Shown piece after piece: positions 35,599 through 44,115 of a stretch of DNA of 60,704 nt; the first letter of the stretch is position 1; the number at the start of each line of letters is the position of its first letter. The DNA is from Gammaproteobacteria bacterium. Its GTDB lineage: Bacteria; Pseudomonadota; Gammaproteobacteria; CAJXQU01. The translations under genes and the position numbers were made by a program. The stretch is taken from contig JALSRM010000031.1 of assembly GCA_026984775.1 (NCBI GenBank), positions 1 through 60,704 on the forward strand, given 5' to 3'. A model generated the notes under the pieces. The model saw only the letters and a program-made list of their open reading frames with translations, ran no database searches and was not told the DNA's origin.

Positions 35599-36147
35599 TT
35601 ACTTCTTCAGTCCAGGATAGATCCAGACGAATCCACTCCGGTTTGGCATTTCCACTTCAGGGAGTGTTTCCTTTGAAAGCTCAGCATCGCCAGGCAGAAT
35701 CTTGTTTACATGAAGGAGGTAGGCGGTCACGGCATAAACCTGATCGTCGGTCAATGATCCTGGTGCCGACAGAGGCATACCGCGGCGTATAAAATCGAAC
35801 AGCGTTGTTGCATAAGGCCAGTAGGTCCCGATTGTCTTGTCTGGATATTCACCGGTCAAGCCCTGCTCACCACCAGCTAGTTCCTCTGCACTGCCACCAA
35901 TTCCTTTCGGACCATGACAGACAGCACACTGTGCATTGTAGATTTTCTCACCTTCGACAACATTGCCCTTCCCTGGTGGTAGACCGGTACCATCGGGGAA
36001 AATACTCAGATCCCACGCCTCAATCAATTTTTCAGGTGCCACTTTACCCAGCAATGGACTATTTCCTGGGGGATCGCACTCTGCAGAAAGTGATTGGGAA
36101 ATCACTAGTAGTGATAACCCTATCAGAAGAAAAGACGATTTATGCAT
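35599..36147 (-). CDS. soxD: SoxD-like cytochrome c subunit of sulfite dehydrogenase
   Basis: About 182 residues from the ATG at 36147, overlapping the end of soxC by 8 bases; the ATG at 36153 is also possible. A signal peptide ends near QSLSAEC. One haem site is seen, CAVCH (about residue 80), with a possible Met ligand in RRGMPL. Known SoxD proteins carry two haems and are longer, so this is a short, single-haem form. It would accept electrons from SoxC in the periplasm. Coupling by overlap supports the complex. Confidence 0.8.
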   Translation of the reverse strand: MHKSSFLLIGLSLLVISQSLSAECDPPGNSPLLGKVAPEKLIEAWDLSIFPDGTGLPPGKGNVVEGEKIYNAQCAVCHGPKGIGGSAEELAGGEQGLTGEYPDKTIGTYWPYATTLFDFIRRGMPLSAPGSLTDDQVYAVTAYLLHVNKILPGDAELSKETLPEVEMPNRSGFVWIYPGLKK

Positions 36148-37474
36148 AGACATGGCTGATATACCCCTCAGGTGCAATCTCCCAGCTCACGATCGCGTTG
36201 TAGTGAAAATATCCATGATTTCCCCGTTCATTAACCAGCACTTCTCGTTCCGGCTGCACATAGCCTGTTTCATCAATTGCACGGCTTTTCAGGATGGCCA
36301 GCCCTCCATCCCAGTGCCAAGGAATACGAAAACGCGTATAACATTTTGAAAGCACCGGTTCTTGTAACTCGGCCTCGGCCCAAGTTTTACCCCCATCGGC
36401 GGAAACTTCGACCTTGCTGATCTTGCCTCGGCCCGACCAGGCAAGGCCCGTGATCTGATAGAAACCTGGCCCATGCATTTCTTGCCCTGGACTCGGTGAT
36501 GTAATCAGTGATTTTGCATCCATGACAAAGGTAAACTGCCTGGCTTTCCCGGATGGCAGCAATTCAGTATATTTGGCTGTCTCGTTTCTGGACATAACCG
36601 GTCGATCAGTCACCTGTAGTCGCCGTAGCCACTTCACGTTGGTCACCCCTTCCCAGCCGGGAAGCAGCAGCCTCAGGGGATATCCGTTTTCTGGCCGGAG
36701 GCGCTCACCATTCTGATACAAAGCGAGAAGTGCATCATCCATCGCCTTTTCCACTGGAATGCTGATTTCCATGGCAATGCCATCGGCCGCTTCAGCGATC
36801 AGCCAGGTAGCTTTTGGATCGATACACACTTCCTTCAGGATCAGGGATAAAGGAACACCCGTCCACTCACTACAAGATACAAGACCATGGAAGTATCCAA
36901 CCTCTGACTGTACCGGCCGGGAATTCCAGCCGGCATTGCTGTTACCGCCGCACTCGATGAAACAGATCCTGGATTCCATTGGATAACGCAAGAGATCATT
37001 GATGGAAAACATCAGAGCCTTTTCCACCATGCCGTGTACAAGTAATTTGTGTTTTTCCGGATCGATCTCGGGCACTCCATTATGATGACGTTCATAATGC
37101 AACCCATTTGGTGTGATCATGCCTTCGAGCTGATGGAGCGGCGACCATGAAACCCCGTTCCCAGAGGCCATGGAATTGGCCGATATCCAGCGTATGACAT
37201 CACTCTCGTGAGGGGAAGGCTGGCCATAGTTGCTGAATGGCTTTCCTGGCTTTAACATCCAAGGTTGTCTTGGCTGGATAGCTTCAACATCAGAGGAGGG
37301 CTCCTCGGCAAGAAGTTTACCACTGGCTCCGGTTACTGTCGTTGCCGTAATAAACGTAAGCCCGCGCTTGAGAAAAAGCCTTCGATCAAGAAGTCCACCA
37401 CCAGCGACAGGCTTGATTTCATTATTCGGCTCTGAGGAGATTTCTTGTTTTTTTTTCATGTTCACCTCGGCCAT
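36140..37474 (-). CDS. soxC: SoxC-like molybdopterin sulfite dehydrogenase
   Basis: A 444-residue protein of the sulfite oxidase family. It has a twin-arginine signal (DRRLFLKRG, about residues 30-38), a molybdopterin domain with the Mo-ligand cysteine in CFIECGGNS and a C-terminal dimerisation domain (from about residue 320). PRQPWMLKPGKPFSNYGQPS and YERHHNGVP are closer to SoxC than to plain sulfite oxidases. SoxCD oxidises the sulfane sulfur bound to SoxYZ. No soxXYZAB genes are in the window, so it could be an orphan pair that handles sulfite. Confidence 0.88.
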   Translation of the reverse strand: MAEVNMKKKQEISSEPNNEIKPVAGGGLLDRRLFLKRGLTFITATTVTGASGKLLAEEPSSDVEAIQPRQPWMLKPGKPFSNYGQPSPHESDVIRWISANSMASGNGVSWSPLHQLEGMITPNGLHYERHHNGVPEIDPEKHKLLVHGMVEKALMFSINDLLRYPMESRICFIECGGNSNAGWNSRPVQSEVGYFHGLVSCSEWTGVPLSLILKEVCIDPKATWLIAEAADGIAMEISIPVEKAMDDALLALYQNGERLRPENGYPLRLLLPGWEGVTNVKWLRRLQVTDRPVMSRNETAKYTELLPSGKARQFTFVMDAKSLITSPSPGQEMHGPGFYQITGLAWSGRGKISKVEVSADGGKTWAEAELQEPVLSKCYTRFRIPWHWDGGLAILKSRAIDETGYVQPEREVLVNERGNHGYFHYNAIVSWEIAPEGYISHVYA

Positions 37475-37727
37475 ACGCTGGCATTATGAGAGTTTCGATG
37501 TTTTCTGAGTAAATATACCTCAGTAAGACTGACAATGGTATTGTCCGTCTGTTCCATAGAATTTCCTTTCATCTCTTGATTCCCCTGTCACTTCAAAGAG
37601 ACAGAAGGCCCTCTGAATACGACACATCATAATTTTCCCGGCACTTACCGATATTCAATATGTATTATTTTTTCTATTCTTTACATAAAGTTACGTAATC
37701 ATACCTGCAACTAAATATACTTTATAT

Positions 37728-37753
37728 TGACCATGTTTTTGTTGGCATGGTCA
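37728..37753. promoter_or_regulatory. Palindrome overlapping a sigma-54 promoter
   Basis: TGACCATG, a 10-base spacer and CATGGTCA form perfect 8-bp arms. The right arm covers the -24 element of the sigma-54 candidate at 37743, so a bound protein would block polymerase. It may also be a chance hairpin. Confidence 0.4.
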
Positions 37754-37758
37754 TTGCT
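37743..37758 (+). promoter_or_regulatory. Candidate sigma-54 promoter of the small membrane protein gene
   Basis: TGGCATGGTCATTGCT matches TGGCACG-N4-TTGCW at 11 of 12 positions with exact spacing. Transcription would start near 37769, 31 bases before the ATG at 37800. Confidence 0.68.
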
Positions 37759-37799
37759 AATATTAGTCTCAGGTATTCAAAATTACAGGATGTATAACG

Positions 37800-38027
37800 A
37801 TGCAAATCTCTAGCCCTTGGTATCTTCCAGTACTCACAATACTAGGTTTTTTTGCAGTGATCGGAGCAATTGTCTGTCTGGGTCTGTATTTCGTGGTCAG
37901 TAATGAATATGATCGCGTTGTCTATCTGGCTGGATTTTTTATTTTTCTGGTTACCGCCTTTTTTTCTCTTGGCATGAGCAAAATCACTCAACTTTTATTC
38001 AGCCACAGTCAACGAATCAGAAATTAG
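37800..38027 (+). CDS. Small two-helix membrane protein of unknown function
   Basis: A 75-residue protein with two hydrophobic helices (about residues 8-32 and 40-62) and a short basic tail. An AGGA-type site (37786) precedes the ATG. I do not recognise a family. It is preceded by a strong sigma-54 candidate and followed 64 bases later by a PilZ gene, so a link to c-di-GMP signalling is possible but only by position. Confidence 0.7.
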   Translation: MQISSPWYLPVLTILGFFAVIGAIVCLGLYFVVSNEYDRVVYLAGFFIFLVTAFFSLGMSKITQLLFSHSQRIRN

Positions 38028-38091
38028 CAAAACTGGGGTAGTCGGAGACTGCTTCTATTGTTTAGAGTCAAAATTAAGGGATTAATCCACA

Positions 38092-38526
38092 ATGGATATA
38101 CAAGGAAGTATAGAAAAATTATCACTGGAGCTTTCTAACCACCTAACCCGGGTCAAAAATGAAAAACGGAGTTTTATTCGTTACAAGATCAAGCGGCGTG
38201 TCTTGATCCGGGATCCTGAAGGTCGAGTCTTTACCGGACACGCCTATGACATATCCAAGCAGGGGCTCCAGTTCCGTTGCTCACCCCATGTAGCCTGCCA
38301 ATTGGAAACTGCCAGCGAACAGCTGTCACCGCTTAGTAGCACTAATTTTATCGTAAAAATTGCTTTGCCATTCATGAATGAACTCGCAGAGTGCGGTATT
38401 CACTGCAGCGTGAAAAGTGTACATAAGGCCGATGAAGAAACCATGCGTGTAGGTCTGAGTTTTCTCTTTTTTGAGAACAACAGCCAGATGCGGCTTGATC
38501 ATTTTATCGACAACCTGACACTTTAA
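38092..38526 (+). CDS. PilZ-domain protein
   Basis: A 144-residue cytoplasmic protein. RYKIKRRVLIRD precedes the PilZ barrel, and YDISKQGLQFRC matches DxSxxGL, the second part of the c-di-GMP site; a basic RxxxR-like segment (RYKIKRR) supplies the first. It is therefore a likely c-di-GMP receptor. It is convergent with a Ser/Thr kinase gene 13 bases away. Confidence 0.75.
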   Translation: MDIQGSIEKLSLELSNHLTRVKNEKRSFIRYKIKRRVLIRDPEGRVFTGHAYDISKQGLQFRCSPHVACQLETASEQLSPLSSTNFIVKIALPFMNELAECGIHCSVKSVHKADEETMRVGLSFLFFENNSQMRLDHFIDNLTL

Positions 38527-38539
38527 TTTTCAGGTTCTT

Positions 38540-39595
38540 TTACGAATGGTTCAAATCGAAATCCAGCGAACGTCTTGCAGTTTCAATCAGCAAATCTTTT
38601 TTGACCTGCTCCGCTGCCATCCAGACGGGTACCGTACCATCAAATTCAGCCACCCAATCAGTCATGCTTTGTGGCCGATCTTCAGCCCGGAAACAAAGCC
38701 CGTGATCAACCGCGCTAAGAAATCGCAAGGTGTATTGATCACTGGCAACTGAGATCAGTGATTGGTATGGATCCTCAAGATCCTTGAGGATTTTCTGTCC
38801 GCGTTCTACAGCATCTATAGGTGCTCTACCTGTGATCCCTTTATATAGCACGGCAGCCAATGAATAGATGTCCGTCCAGGGACCCTGATCAGTAAAGTTA
38901 ATCGAATATGATTCAATCGGTGTATAACCTGGCGAGATCATTGACAACCTGGTGAGGTTTTCTTCATCGGCAAAGCGAGCCTCACCAAAATCGAGAATGA
39001 CAGGCTGCCCTGATTCCTGAATAAAGATGTTGGAAGGTTTTAGATCACGGTGAATACAGCCATGCTCATGGATAAACTCCAAACCCTCAGAGAGAGAGAA
39101 AAACAGATCTAGCAACCCCTGCTGATTGATCCGCCTCTTTCTGTTGAGAATAGAAAACAAGGTCTCTCCCGATTTATATGGCATCACCATGTAAAAACTG
39201 CCATTCTTGGTAAAAACCGCATCGACATGGACAAGAGCAGGATGCTCGATCGCCATCAAAAAACTGGCTTCGCGCAAAAAATGGCGTTTCCCTACCTCAA
39301 ATTCCGATCGGGCTGCAGCCGTTTTTGGCTTGACAACTCCCGAGGGTTCTCTACTGACAAGGGAACAGGGAAAATACTCTTTCAAGATCACCTGGAACGG
39401 TTGATCAGACCCCTTGTTCATTTCCATGGCAAGGTAGCTGATGTGGATCTGGCCATGTCCGATAACCTGATTAATGCGGTAACCGTACAACTCGAAACCG
39501 ACTGAAAGTGCATCATCTATATGAGGTTGCCCCATCGCATGGGGTATTTCCGGCACGGTTGGTGCATCACAAAAGGTTATTCCGGTTGAGTTCAT
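38540..39595 (-). CDS. Ser/Thr protein kinase
   Basis: About 351 residues from the ATG at 39595; a longer frame to 39640 is less likely. The kinase domain covers about residues 40-300: glycine-loop variant IGHGQIHISYLA, lysine in VILKEYFP, catalytic HRDLKPSNIFI, DFGEA, and an activation segment with SPGYTPIESY. No membrane or sensor domain is seen. The glycine loop lacks the third glycine of GxGxxG, but all catalytic residues are present. Substrates are unknown. The PilZ gene is its convergent neighbour. Confidence 0.85.
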   Translation of the reverse strand: MNSTGITFCDAPTVPEIPHAMGQPHIDDALSVGFELYGYRINQVIGHGQIHISYLAMEMNKGSDQPFQVILKEYFPCSLVSREPSGVVKPKTAAARSEFEVGKRHFLREASFLMAIEHPALVHVDAVFTKNGSFYMVMPYKSGETLFSILNRKRRINQQGLLDLFFSLSEGLEFIHEHGCIHRDLKPSNIFIQESGQPVILDFGEARFADEENLTRLSMISPGYTPIESYSINFTDQGPWTDIYSLAAVLYKGITGRAPIDAVERGQKILKDLEDPYQSLISVASDQYTLRFLSAVDHGLCFRAEDRPQSMTDWVAEFDGTVPVWMAAEQVKKDLLIETARRSLDFDLNHS

Positions 39596-39783
39596 AGATT
39601 GATCTGAGTTTAAAAAAATCTGAATCAGGCCGATAAACAAATAGTAATCTCTTTACAGACACATGCAAAGACTTGAGGAATCACTGAACATTTATGGAAA
39701 TCTCTTCTCTATTCCGACTGTACCCGTAATTATTCAGAATACCCTTGAGAAACCAAAAACAGAATAACGAAGTAAGTCAAGAA

Positions 39784-40782
39784 ATGAAGAAACCTTCTTC
39801 CATAACTAGAAAAGTGCTTCTGATTACCCTGACGTTCAGTCTCCTAGCATCTCCTGCAAGAGCAGATTTTACAGAAGGTGTCGCCGCTTACAAGAACGGA
39901 GAGTATCAAAAAGCCATTGAAATATTTAAAGCAATGGCAACTCAGGGTGATGCTAGAGCCCAATTTGCACTTGGCCTGATGTATGACAATGGAAATGGCG
40001 TAGAGCAGGACAAAAAGAAAGCACTCGAGTGGTATAAAGCGGGTGCCGAGAATGGAAATCACAAGGCACAGTTCAATCTTGCTGTTTTATTTCAAAATGG
40101 TGAGGGTACTGAGGTGAATGAAGCCATGGCGGCCTACTGGTTCAAACAATCTGCTGATAATGGAAATAAAGATGCCATTACCCGGCTGCATACTCTCGCT
40201 GAAAAAGGTATCCCGGCAGCACAGTTTCACCTCGGCAACCTTTACCGCAGTGGTAAACGTTTGCCAAAAAACCTCGAACGTGCATTTAGCTGGTATGAAA
40301 AGGCGGCAAAACAGAATTATGCTCGGGCACAGTACAACCTTGCTCTATGTTATGAAAATGGTGACGGTATTCCCCGTGATCCTGAACAAGCACGCGAATG
40401 GTACGAAAAAGCGGCACGGGCAGGGATCGCCAGGGCGCAATACAACCTCGCATTAATCCTAATTGAACAGGGCGAGGTTGAACAAGCAATCGATTGGCTC
40501 AACAAGGCTGCCGAACAGGGCAATCACAAGGCCCAGATCATGTTCGCCAAACTCTACGAAGAAGGCAAAGTGGTGGCAAGAGATCAAAAAACGGCCGCCC
40601 ATTGGTATTTACGTGCGGCAGAATCTGGGGATCCTGTGGTACAGAACTATGTAGGCTATCTCTATGCAAAGGGGATCGGAGTAGAAAAAGATGAAGATCA
40701 AGCCGTGTCCTGGTTCCGAAAAGCAGCCGAAAATGGCAACCTTGAAGCCAAAGAAAACCTGAAAGCTCTCGACAAGAGTTAA
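39784..40782 (+). CDS. Secreted Sel1-repeat protein
   Basis: About 332 residues from the ATG at 39784; the frame runs back to a TTG at 39745. A signal peptide (about residues 11-27, cut near ARADF) is followed by seven or eight Sel1-like helical repeats of about 36 residues (AQFxLGxxYxxGxGVxxDxxxAxxWYxxAAxxG). Such repeat solenoids mediate protein-protein contacts in the periplasm or at the cell surface. A second Sel1 gene follows 68 bases later. The exact role is unknown. Confidence 0.88.
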   Translation: MKKPSSITRKVLLITLTFSLLASPARADFTEGVAAYKNGEYQKAIEIFKAMATQGDARAQFALGLMYDNGNGVEQDKKKALEWYKAGAENGNHKAQFNLAVLFQNGEGTEVNEAMAAYWFKQSADNGNKDAITRLHTLAEKGIPAAQFHLGNLYRSGKRLPKNLERAFSWYEKAAKQNYARAQYNLALCYENGDGIPRDPEQAREWYEKAARAGIARAQYNLALILIEQGEVEQAIDWLNKAAEQGNHKAQIMFAKLYEEGKVVARDQKTAAHWYLRAAESGDPVVQNYVGYLYAKGIGVEKDEDQAVSWFRKAAENGNLEAKENLKALDKS

Positions 40783-40850
40783 CGAACATCAAAATAGATT
40801 TGGTGCATGTAGTATAATCCTGTCAGATCAAAACCAGGACCCCACTTCCT

Positions 40851-41555
40851 ATGTTGAGAGAAGCTATTTCAATCGTTCTTACGTGTTCTATTGCCCTTGT
40901 CTCCGTTACCGTATGGGCAACAGAGAATACTGACGCTGCTATTGAACTCTATAAAGATCAGGACTATCAGGCGGCATTCAAATCGTTCAACGAACTTGCA
41001 AAAGAAGGTGACCCGATTGCCCAGTATTATCTGGGCAACATGTATGCGGCCGGCCAGGGAACTGAACCTGACATGAAATCTGCTTTCAAGTGGTTTACAA
41101 AAAGTGCCGAACAAGGTCATGCCAAGGCTCAGTTCAAAACAGGTCTTGCCTATAGTGAAGGTTTCGGCACAGAGAAAGACCCGGCAAAGGCATTCGAGTG
41201 GTTCAAAAAGGCGGCGGAAAAAGGCGTACCACAGGCACAGTTCTATGTTGCAGTCGCCTATCAGGAAGGGCAGCTCGTAAAAAAGGATCTCATCGAAGCG
41301 GCCAAATGGTTGAAGCTTGCAGCACGGCAAGGAATCCCGGAAGCGCAGACCAACCTTGGATATCTCTACAGCAAAGGTTTGGGATTGAGACAGGACAATG
41401 TACTCGCCTTCGCATGGTTCTCGATTGCGGCCCACGCTGGCTATGAACAGGCAGAGGCCAATCAGCAGATTCTGGTACCCAAAATGAGCGAAGAAGAGAT
41501 TAGAGAAGGCGAAGCGCTAGCCCAAAAAATCTACCGGAGAATTTCCGGCTCGTGA
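40851..41555 (+). CDS. Secreted Sel1-repeat protein
   Basis: A 234-residue protein with a signal peptide (residues 1-24, cut near VTVWATEN) and about five Sel1-like repeats, for example AQYYLGNMYAAGQGTEPDMK. It is shorter than but related to its upstream neighbour, so the pair probably arose by duplication. No convincing ribosome site precedes the ATG. The C-terminal end (MSEEEIREGEALAQKIYRR) is helical. Function unknown. Confidence 0.86.
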   Translation: MLREAISIVLTCSIALVSVTVWATENTDAAIELYKDQDYQAAFKSFNELAKEGDPIAQYYLGNMYAAGQGTEPDMKSAFKWFTKSAEQGHAKAQFKTGLAYSEGFGTEKDPAKAFEWFKKAAEKGVPQAQFYVAVAYQEGQLVKKDLIEAAKWLKLAARQGIPEAQTNLGYLYSKGLGLRQDNVLAFAWFSIAAHAGYEQAEANQQILVPKMSEEEIREGEALAQKIYRRISGS

Positions 41556-41616
41556 TCAATCACCAGGCCATTTGAAAGGAACCACCTGTTCCTGTTAGGA
41601 TTATTTATCTTCCAAA

Positions 41617-41693
41617 GCCTTCGTAGCTCAGCTGGATAGAGCGTCCCCCTCCTAAGGGGAAGGTCGCAGGTTCGAATCCTGCCGAGGGCACCA
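41617..41693 (+). tRNA. tRNA-Arg (anticodon CCT)
   Basis: A 77-base cloverleaf with encoded CCA. The acceptor stem pairs GCCTTCG with CGAGGGC; the D-arm, a TCCCC/GGGGA anticodon stem with loop CTCCTAA (CCT at 41651-41653) and a TTCGAAT T-loop are all intact. It would read AGG codons. No integrase or repeat of its 3' end was seen nearby. Confidence 0.97.
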
Positions 41694-41713
41694 TATTCCA
41701 AAGAATTCTAGGC

Positions 41714-43069
41714 TCATTCAAGTTCAGGTTTCTCCGAATCATCTTCTTCAGAATAAAACCGAAAACTACTTTGTTCCTTACTTTTGACGTTGTACATGGC
41801 ACTGTCAGCCTTCTTCAACAGCTCCTTTACTTCATTTCCGTGATGGGGAAAAACACTGATTCCAATACTGCAAGCAACTGCCAATACCTGCCCATCTATA
41901 ATGAAAGGTTTGGCCAAGACATCAATTAATTTTTTTGCCAGCATTTCTGCTGCATCCCATCCACCTTCGAGTTCAACCAGAACAACAAATTCATCGCCAC
42001 CATAGCGGGCAACTGTATCTTCTTCTCTCAGAGAGGAGCACAGCCTGATCGCAACTCCTTTCAGAATTGCATCGCCAGCATGATGCCCGTAGTTATCATT
42101 GATCTGTTTGAACCCGTCGAGATCGACAAAAAGTAAAGCCAGTTCCAGTGAATGCCGATTTGCTCTTGCAACGGCCTGGGTTAGACGATCCATGAGCAGC
42201 AACCGATTGGGAAGCCTTGTCAGATCGTCATGATAGGCAAGGTGTTTCAATTTTTCTTCGGCTTTTTTACGAATGCGGTTCTCTTCGATCAGAACATTAT
42301 TCATGTATTGCAACTGGCTGGTTCTTCTTTCAACTATGGCCTCAAGTTCATGCTGATGTTTCTCCAGTTGCTGTTGCACCTTTTTTCTCTGCGTGTTCTC
42401 CTTCTTGAGGTTGAATACAAGTCCTTCATTTTCATATTGCAGTTGCATACAATCATATAAATACTGACTCGTCCTCCGGCCCGCCTGAGTGATCAGGATC
42501 AGATACAGCAAAAGGCCTCCAAACAGATAAGTGGCGTTTGGATCATCGTTGAGCAACACAGCCAGAATCAATCCGGTAAAAACAGGAAGGATAAAGCTAA
42601 AAAAGATACGCAGGATTGCCGAAAGTACGATCATTGCACTTGCAATAATCCCGATCAGCAGAATTACAATCAACGCTTTCAAGGCGGGATCAGTCACCAG
42701 AAAGTAGAAATAGCTGGAACAACCCCAGGCGATCCCACTAGCCAACGACGCCAGAATGTAACGGCGGACCCAGGTCTCTGTCGAAGCGGTTTCCTTCCTA
42801 CGGCGGTAAAACCAGGCCAGTAAAATGCGTGCAGTAGAAAATACAACGATCAGAACAAACCAGGAAAGCAACAAGTGGGCAGGAATGTGATTGTAAAGTA
42901 CCAGAATCAGCAGAAAGGAGACGCAGATTGTAAGTATATTGGCAACGTAGGTATTCTCATAGACCAATTCAATACGTCTGCTGAGATTCCACTGATCAAC
43001 GGCCTTTCCCAAGGTGCAACTCCCAAAACACCTATATACCAGAGGTAATACTACTGTCGCAGTATTCAC
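41714..43069 (-). CDS. Membrane-bound diguanylate cyclase
   Basis: A 451-residue protein with six or so membrane helices (residues 38-205), a coiled coil (215-275) and a C-terminal GGDEF domain (about 280-440). The active site is intact (RYGGDEFVVLVE, with DVDLDGFKQINDNYGH-like metal residues). An REED inhibitory site lies five residues before GGDEF. It makes c-di-GMP in response to an unknown membrane signal. It starts 21 bases after the end of the WD40-like gene and may be cotranscribed with it. Confidence 0.92.
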   Translation of the reverse strand: MNTATVVLPLVYRCFGSCTLGKAVDQWNLSRRIELVYENTYVANILTICVSFLLILVLYNHIPAHLLLSWFVLIVVFSTARILLAWFYRRRKETASTETWVRRYILASLASGIAWGCSSYFYFLVTDPALKALIVILLIGIIASAMIVLSAILRIFFSFILPVFTGLILAVLLNDDPNATYLFGGLLLYLILITQAGRRTSQYLYDCMQLQYENEGLVFNLKKENTQRKKVQQQLEKHQHELEAIVERRTSQLQYMNNVLIEENRIRKKAEEKLKHLAYHDDLTRLPNRLLLMDRLTQAVARANRHSLELALLFVDLDGFKQINDNYGHHAGDAILKGVAIRLCSSLREEDTVARYGGDEFVVLVELEGGWDAAEMLAKKLIDVLAKPFIIDGQVLAVACSIGISVFPHHGNEVKELLKKADSAMYNVKSKEQSSFRFYSEEDDSEKPELE

Positions 43070-43090
43070 ACTGTCAAATGAGTGCTCTGG

Positions 43091-44071
43091 CTATTTCGAT
43101 TTCCAGCGTTGGGCGATGCCATCTGAAGTAACACTGAGGAAATACCTACCTTTGTCAACGAACCTTATATCGAGCACCGTTGCTGAGCTTGGAGTCCATA
43201 CATCTGACTTCTTCAGCCACCAGGATTCAATACGCTTGCCTGATTTTACTTTCCAGAGATCAATTCGCCGATTGGCACGTGCGACAAGGAGTCTTTTACC
43301 GGATAGATCAAAGGCTGCCGCTGTGATAGTCACCCGCCTGGGTGGTAGCCGTTTGATAAGTTTGCCATCGCTTGTTCTCCAGATCCGTGTTTCGCCAAGA
43401 ACCGCATTGGTCACGGCATATTTCCCATCAGGAGAAAGTGCGACAGTGAACAGTTTGGTCTTGTATTTCCATGTATACAGTAATGCTCCGTCTTTGAGTG
43501 ACCATAACCTTGCTTCTGAATTATCCGAACCGGTCAGTGCGAAACGTCCATCTCCAGAAAGAGCTAGCGTCTTGATATAGTCAGGGTGTGTAAAGGTAAA
43601 TTTGGTTCGTGATTGACGTAAAGAAAAGTAGATCGCTGAATCCTTGAATCCGACGAGGGCATACTGCCCATTCCGCGAAAGTGCAATCGACTTGATTCCC
43701 TTCAGTTTCCAATAACCAAGGATCCCGGGAGTACCGACCTTCCACCAGGCAAGCGAATTTTCATCAGCGGTCAAGGCATATTTCTCATTCGCGGAGATAT
43801 CGACTGCTATGATACCACTTTCACTTGATTCCTGATGTTTCCACGCGTGGTGGATGGTAGGTTTTTTCTGCGAGATATCCCAGAGGTTGGCCTGTCCGGC
43901 ATCATTTCCCAGCAACACATAACGACCAGACGAGGAAACCGCAGCTGAAAGTATCCCTTCGGATTCGGGGAACCATGTCTTCTCCGCTGTTTCACCGAAA
44001 TCGCAACCAGAAGAGAGTAATCCGCCAAAGAATACTGGAAGGAGAAAAAAAAGTCGTTTTAATTTTTTCAT
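43091..44071 (-). CDS. WD40-like beta-propeller lipoprotein
   Basis: About 326 residues from the ATG at 44071. A lipoprotein signal ends in LLSSGC. The rest is five to seven WD40-type repeats (for example SSSGRYVLLGNDAGQANLWDI, DGRFALTGSDNSEARLWSL, DGKYAVTNAVLGETRIW). It is probably anchored in the envelope and acts as a scaffold. Position between rapA and a cyclase gives little clue to its function; coupling with the cyclase is possible. Confidence 0.82.
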   Translation of the reverse strand: MKKLKRLFFLLPVFFGGLLSSGCDFGETAEKTWFPESEGILSAAVSSSGRYVLLGNDAGQANLWDISQKKPTIHHAWKHQESSESGIIAVDISANEKYALTADENSLAWWKVGTPGILGYWKLKGIKSIALSRNGQYALVGFKDSAIYFSLRQSRTKFTFTHPDYIKTLALSGDGRFALTGSDNSEARLWSLKDGALLYTWKYKTKLFTVALSPDGKYAVTNAVLGETRIWRTSDGKLIKRLPPRRVTITAAAFDLSGKRLLVARANRRIDLWKVKSGKRIESWWLKKSDVWTPSSATVLDIRFVDKGRYFLSVTSDGIAQRWKSK

Positions 44072-44115
44072 GCTCACCTGATCTATATCGACCGGTAAGA
44101 CGACAGGTTGAGCAA

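Larger units (their letters stand above)
37475..37799. other. Intergenic region between divergent soxC and a small membrane protein
   Basis: A 325-base AT-rich stretch. It contains a sigma-54 candidate at 37743-37758 with an overlapping palindrome (37728-37753), and TTACGTAA at 37691-37698. No clear soxC promoter and no coding potential were seen. Confidence 0.5.

Noticed and set aside
41617-41693. tRNA-Arg as an integration site for a mobile element
   Set aside because: No integrase, no direct repeat of the tRNA 3' end and no change in gene content were seen on either side.
41605-41802. A 65-residue minus-strand frame containing PSAGFEPATFPLGGGRSIQL
   Set aside because: It is the antisense of the tRNA-Arg gene. 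This sequence is a well-known false protein produced by tRNA genes.
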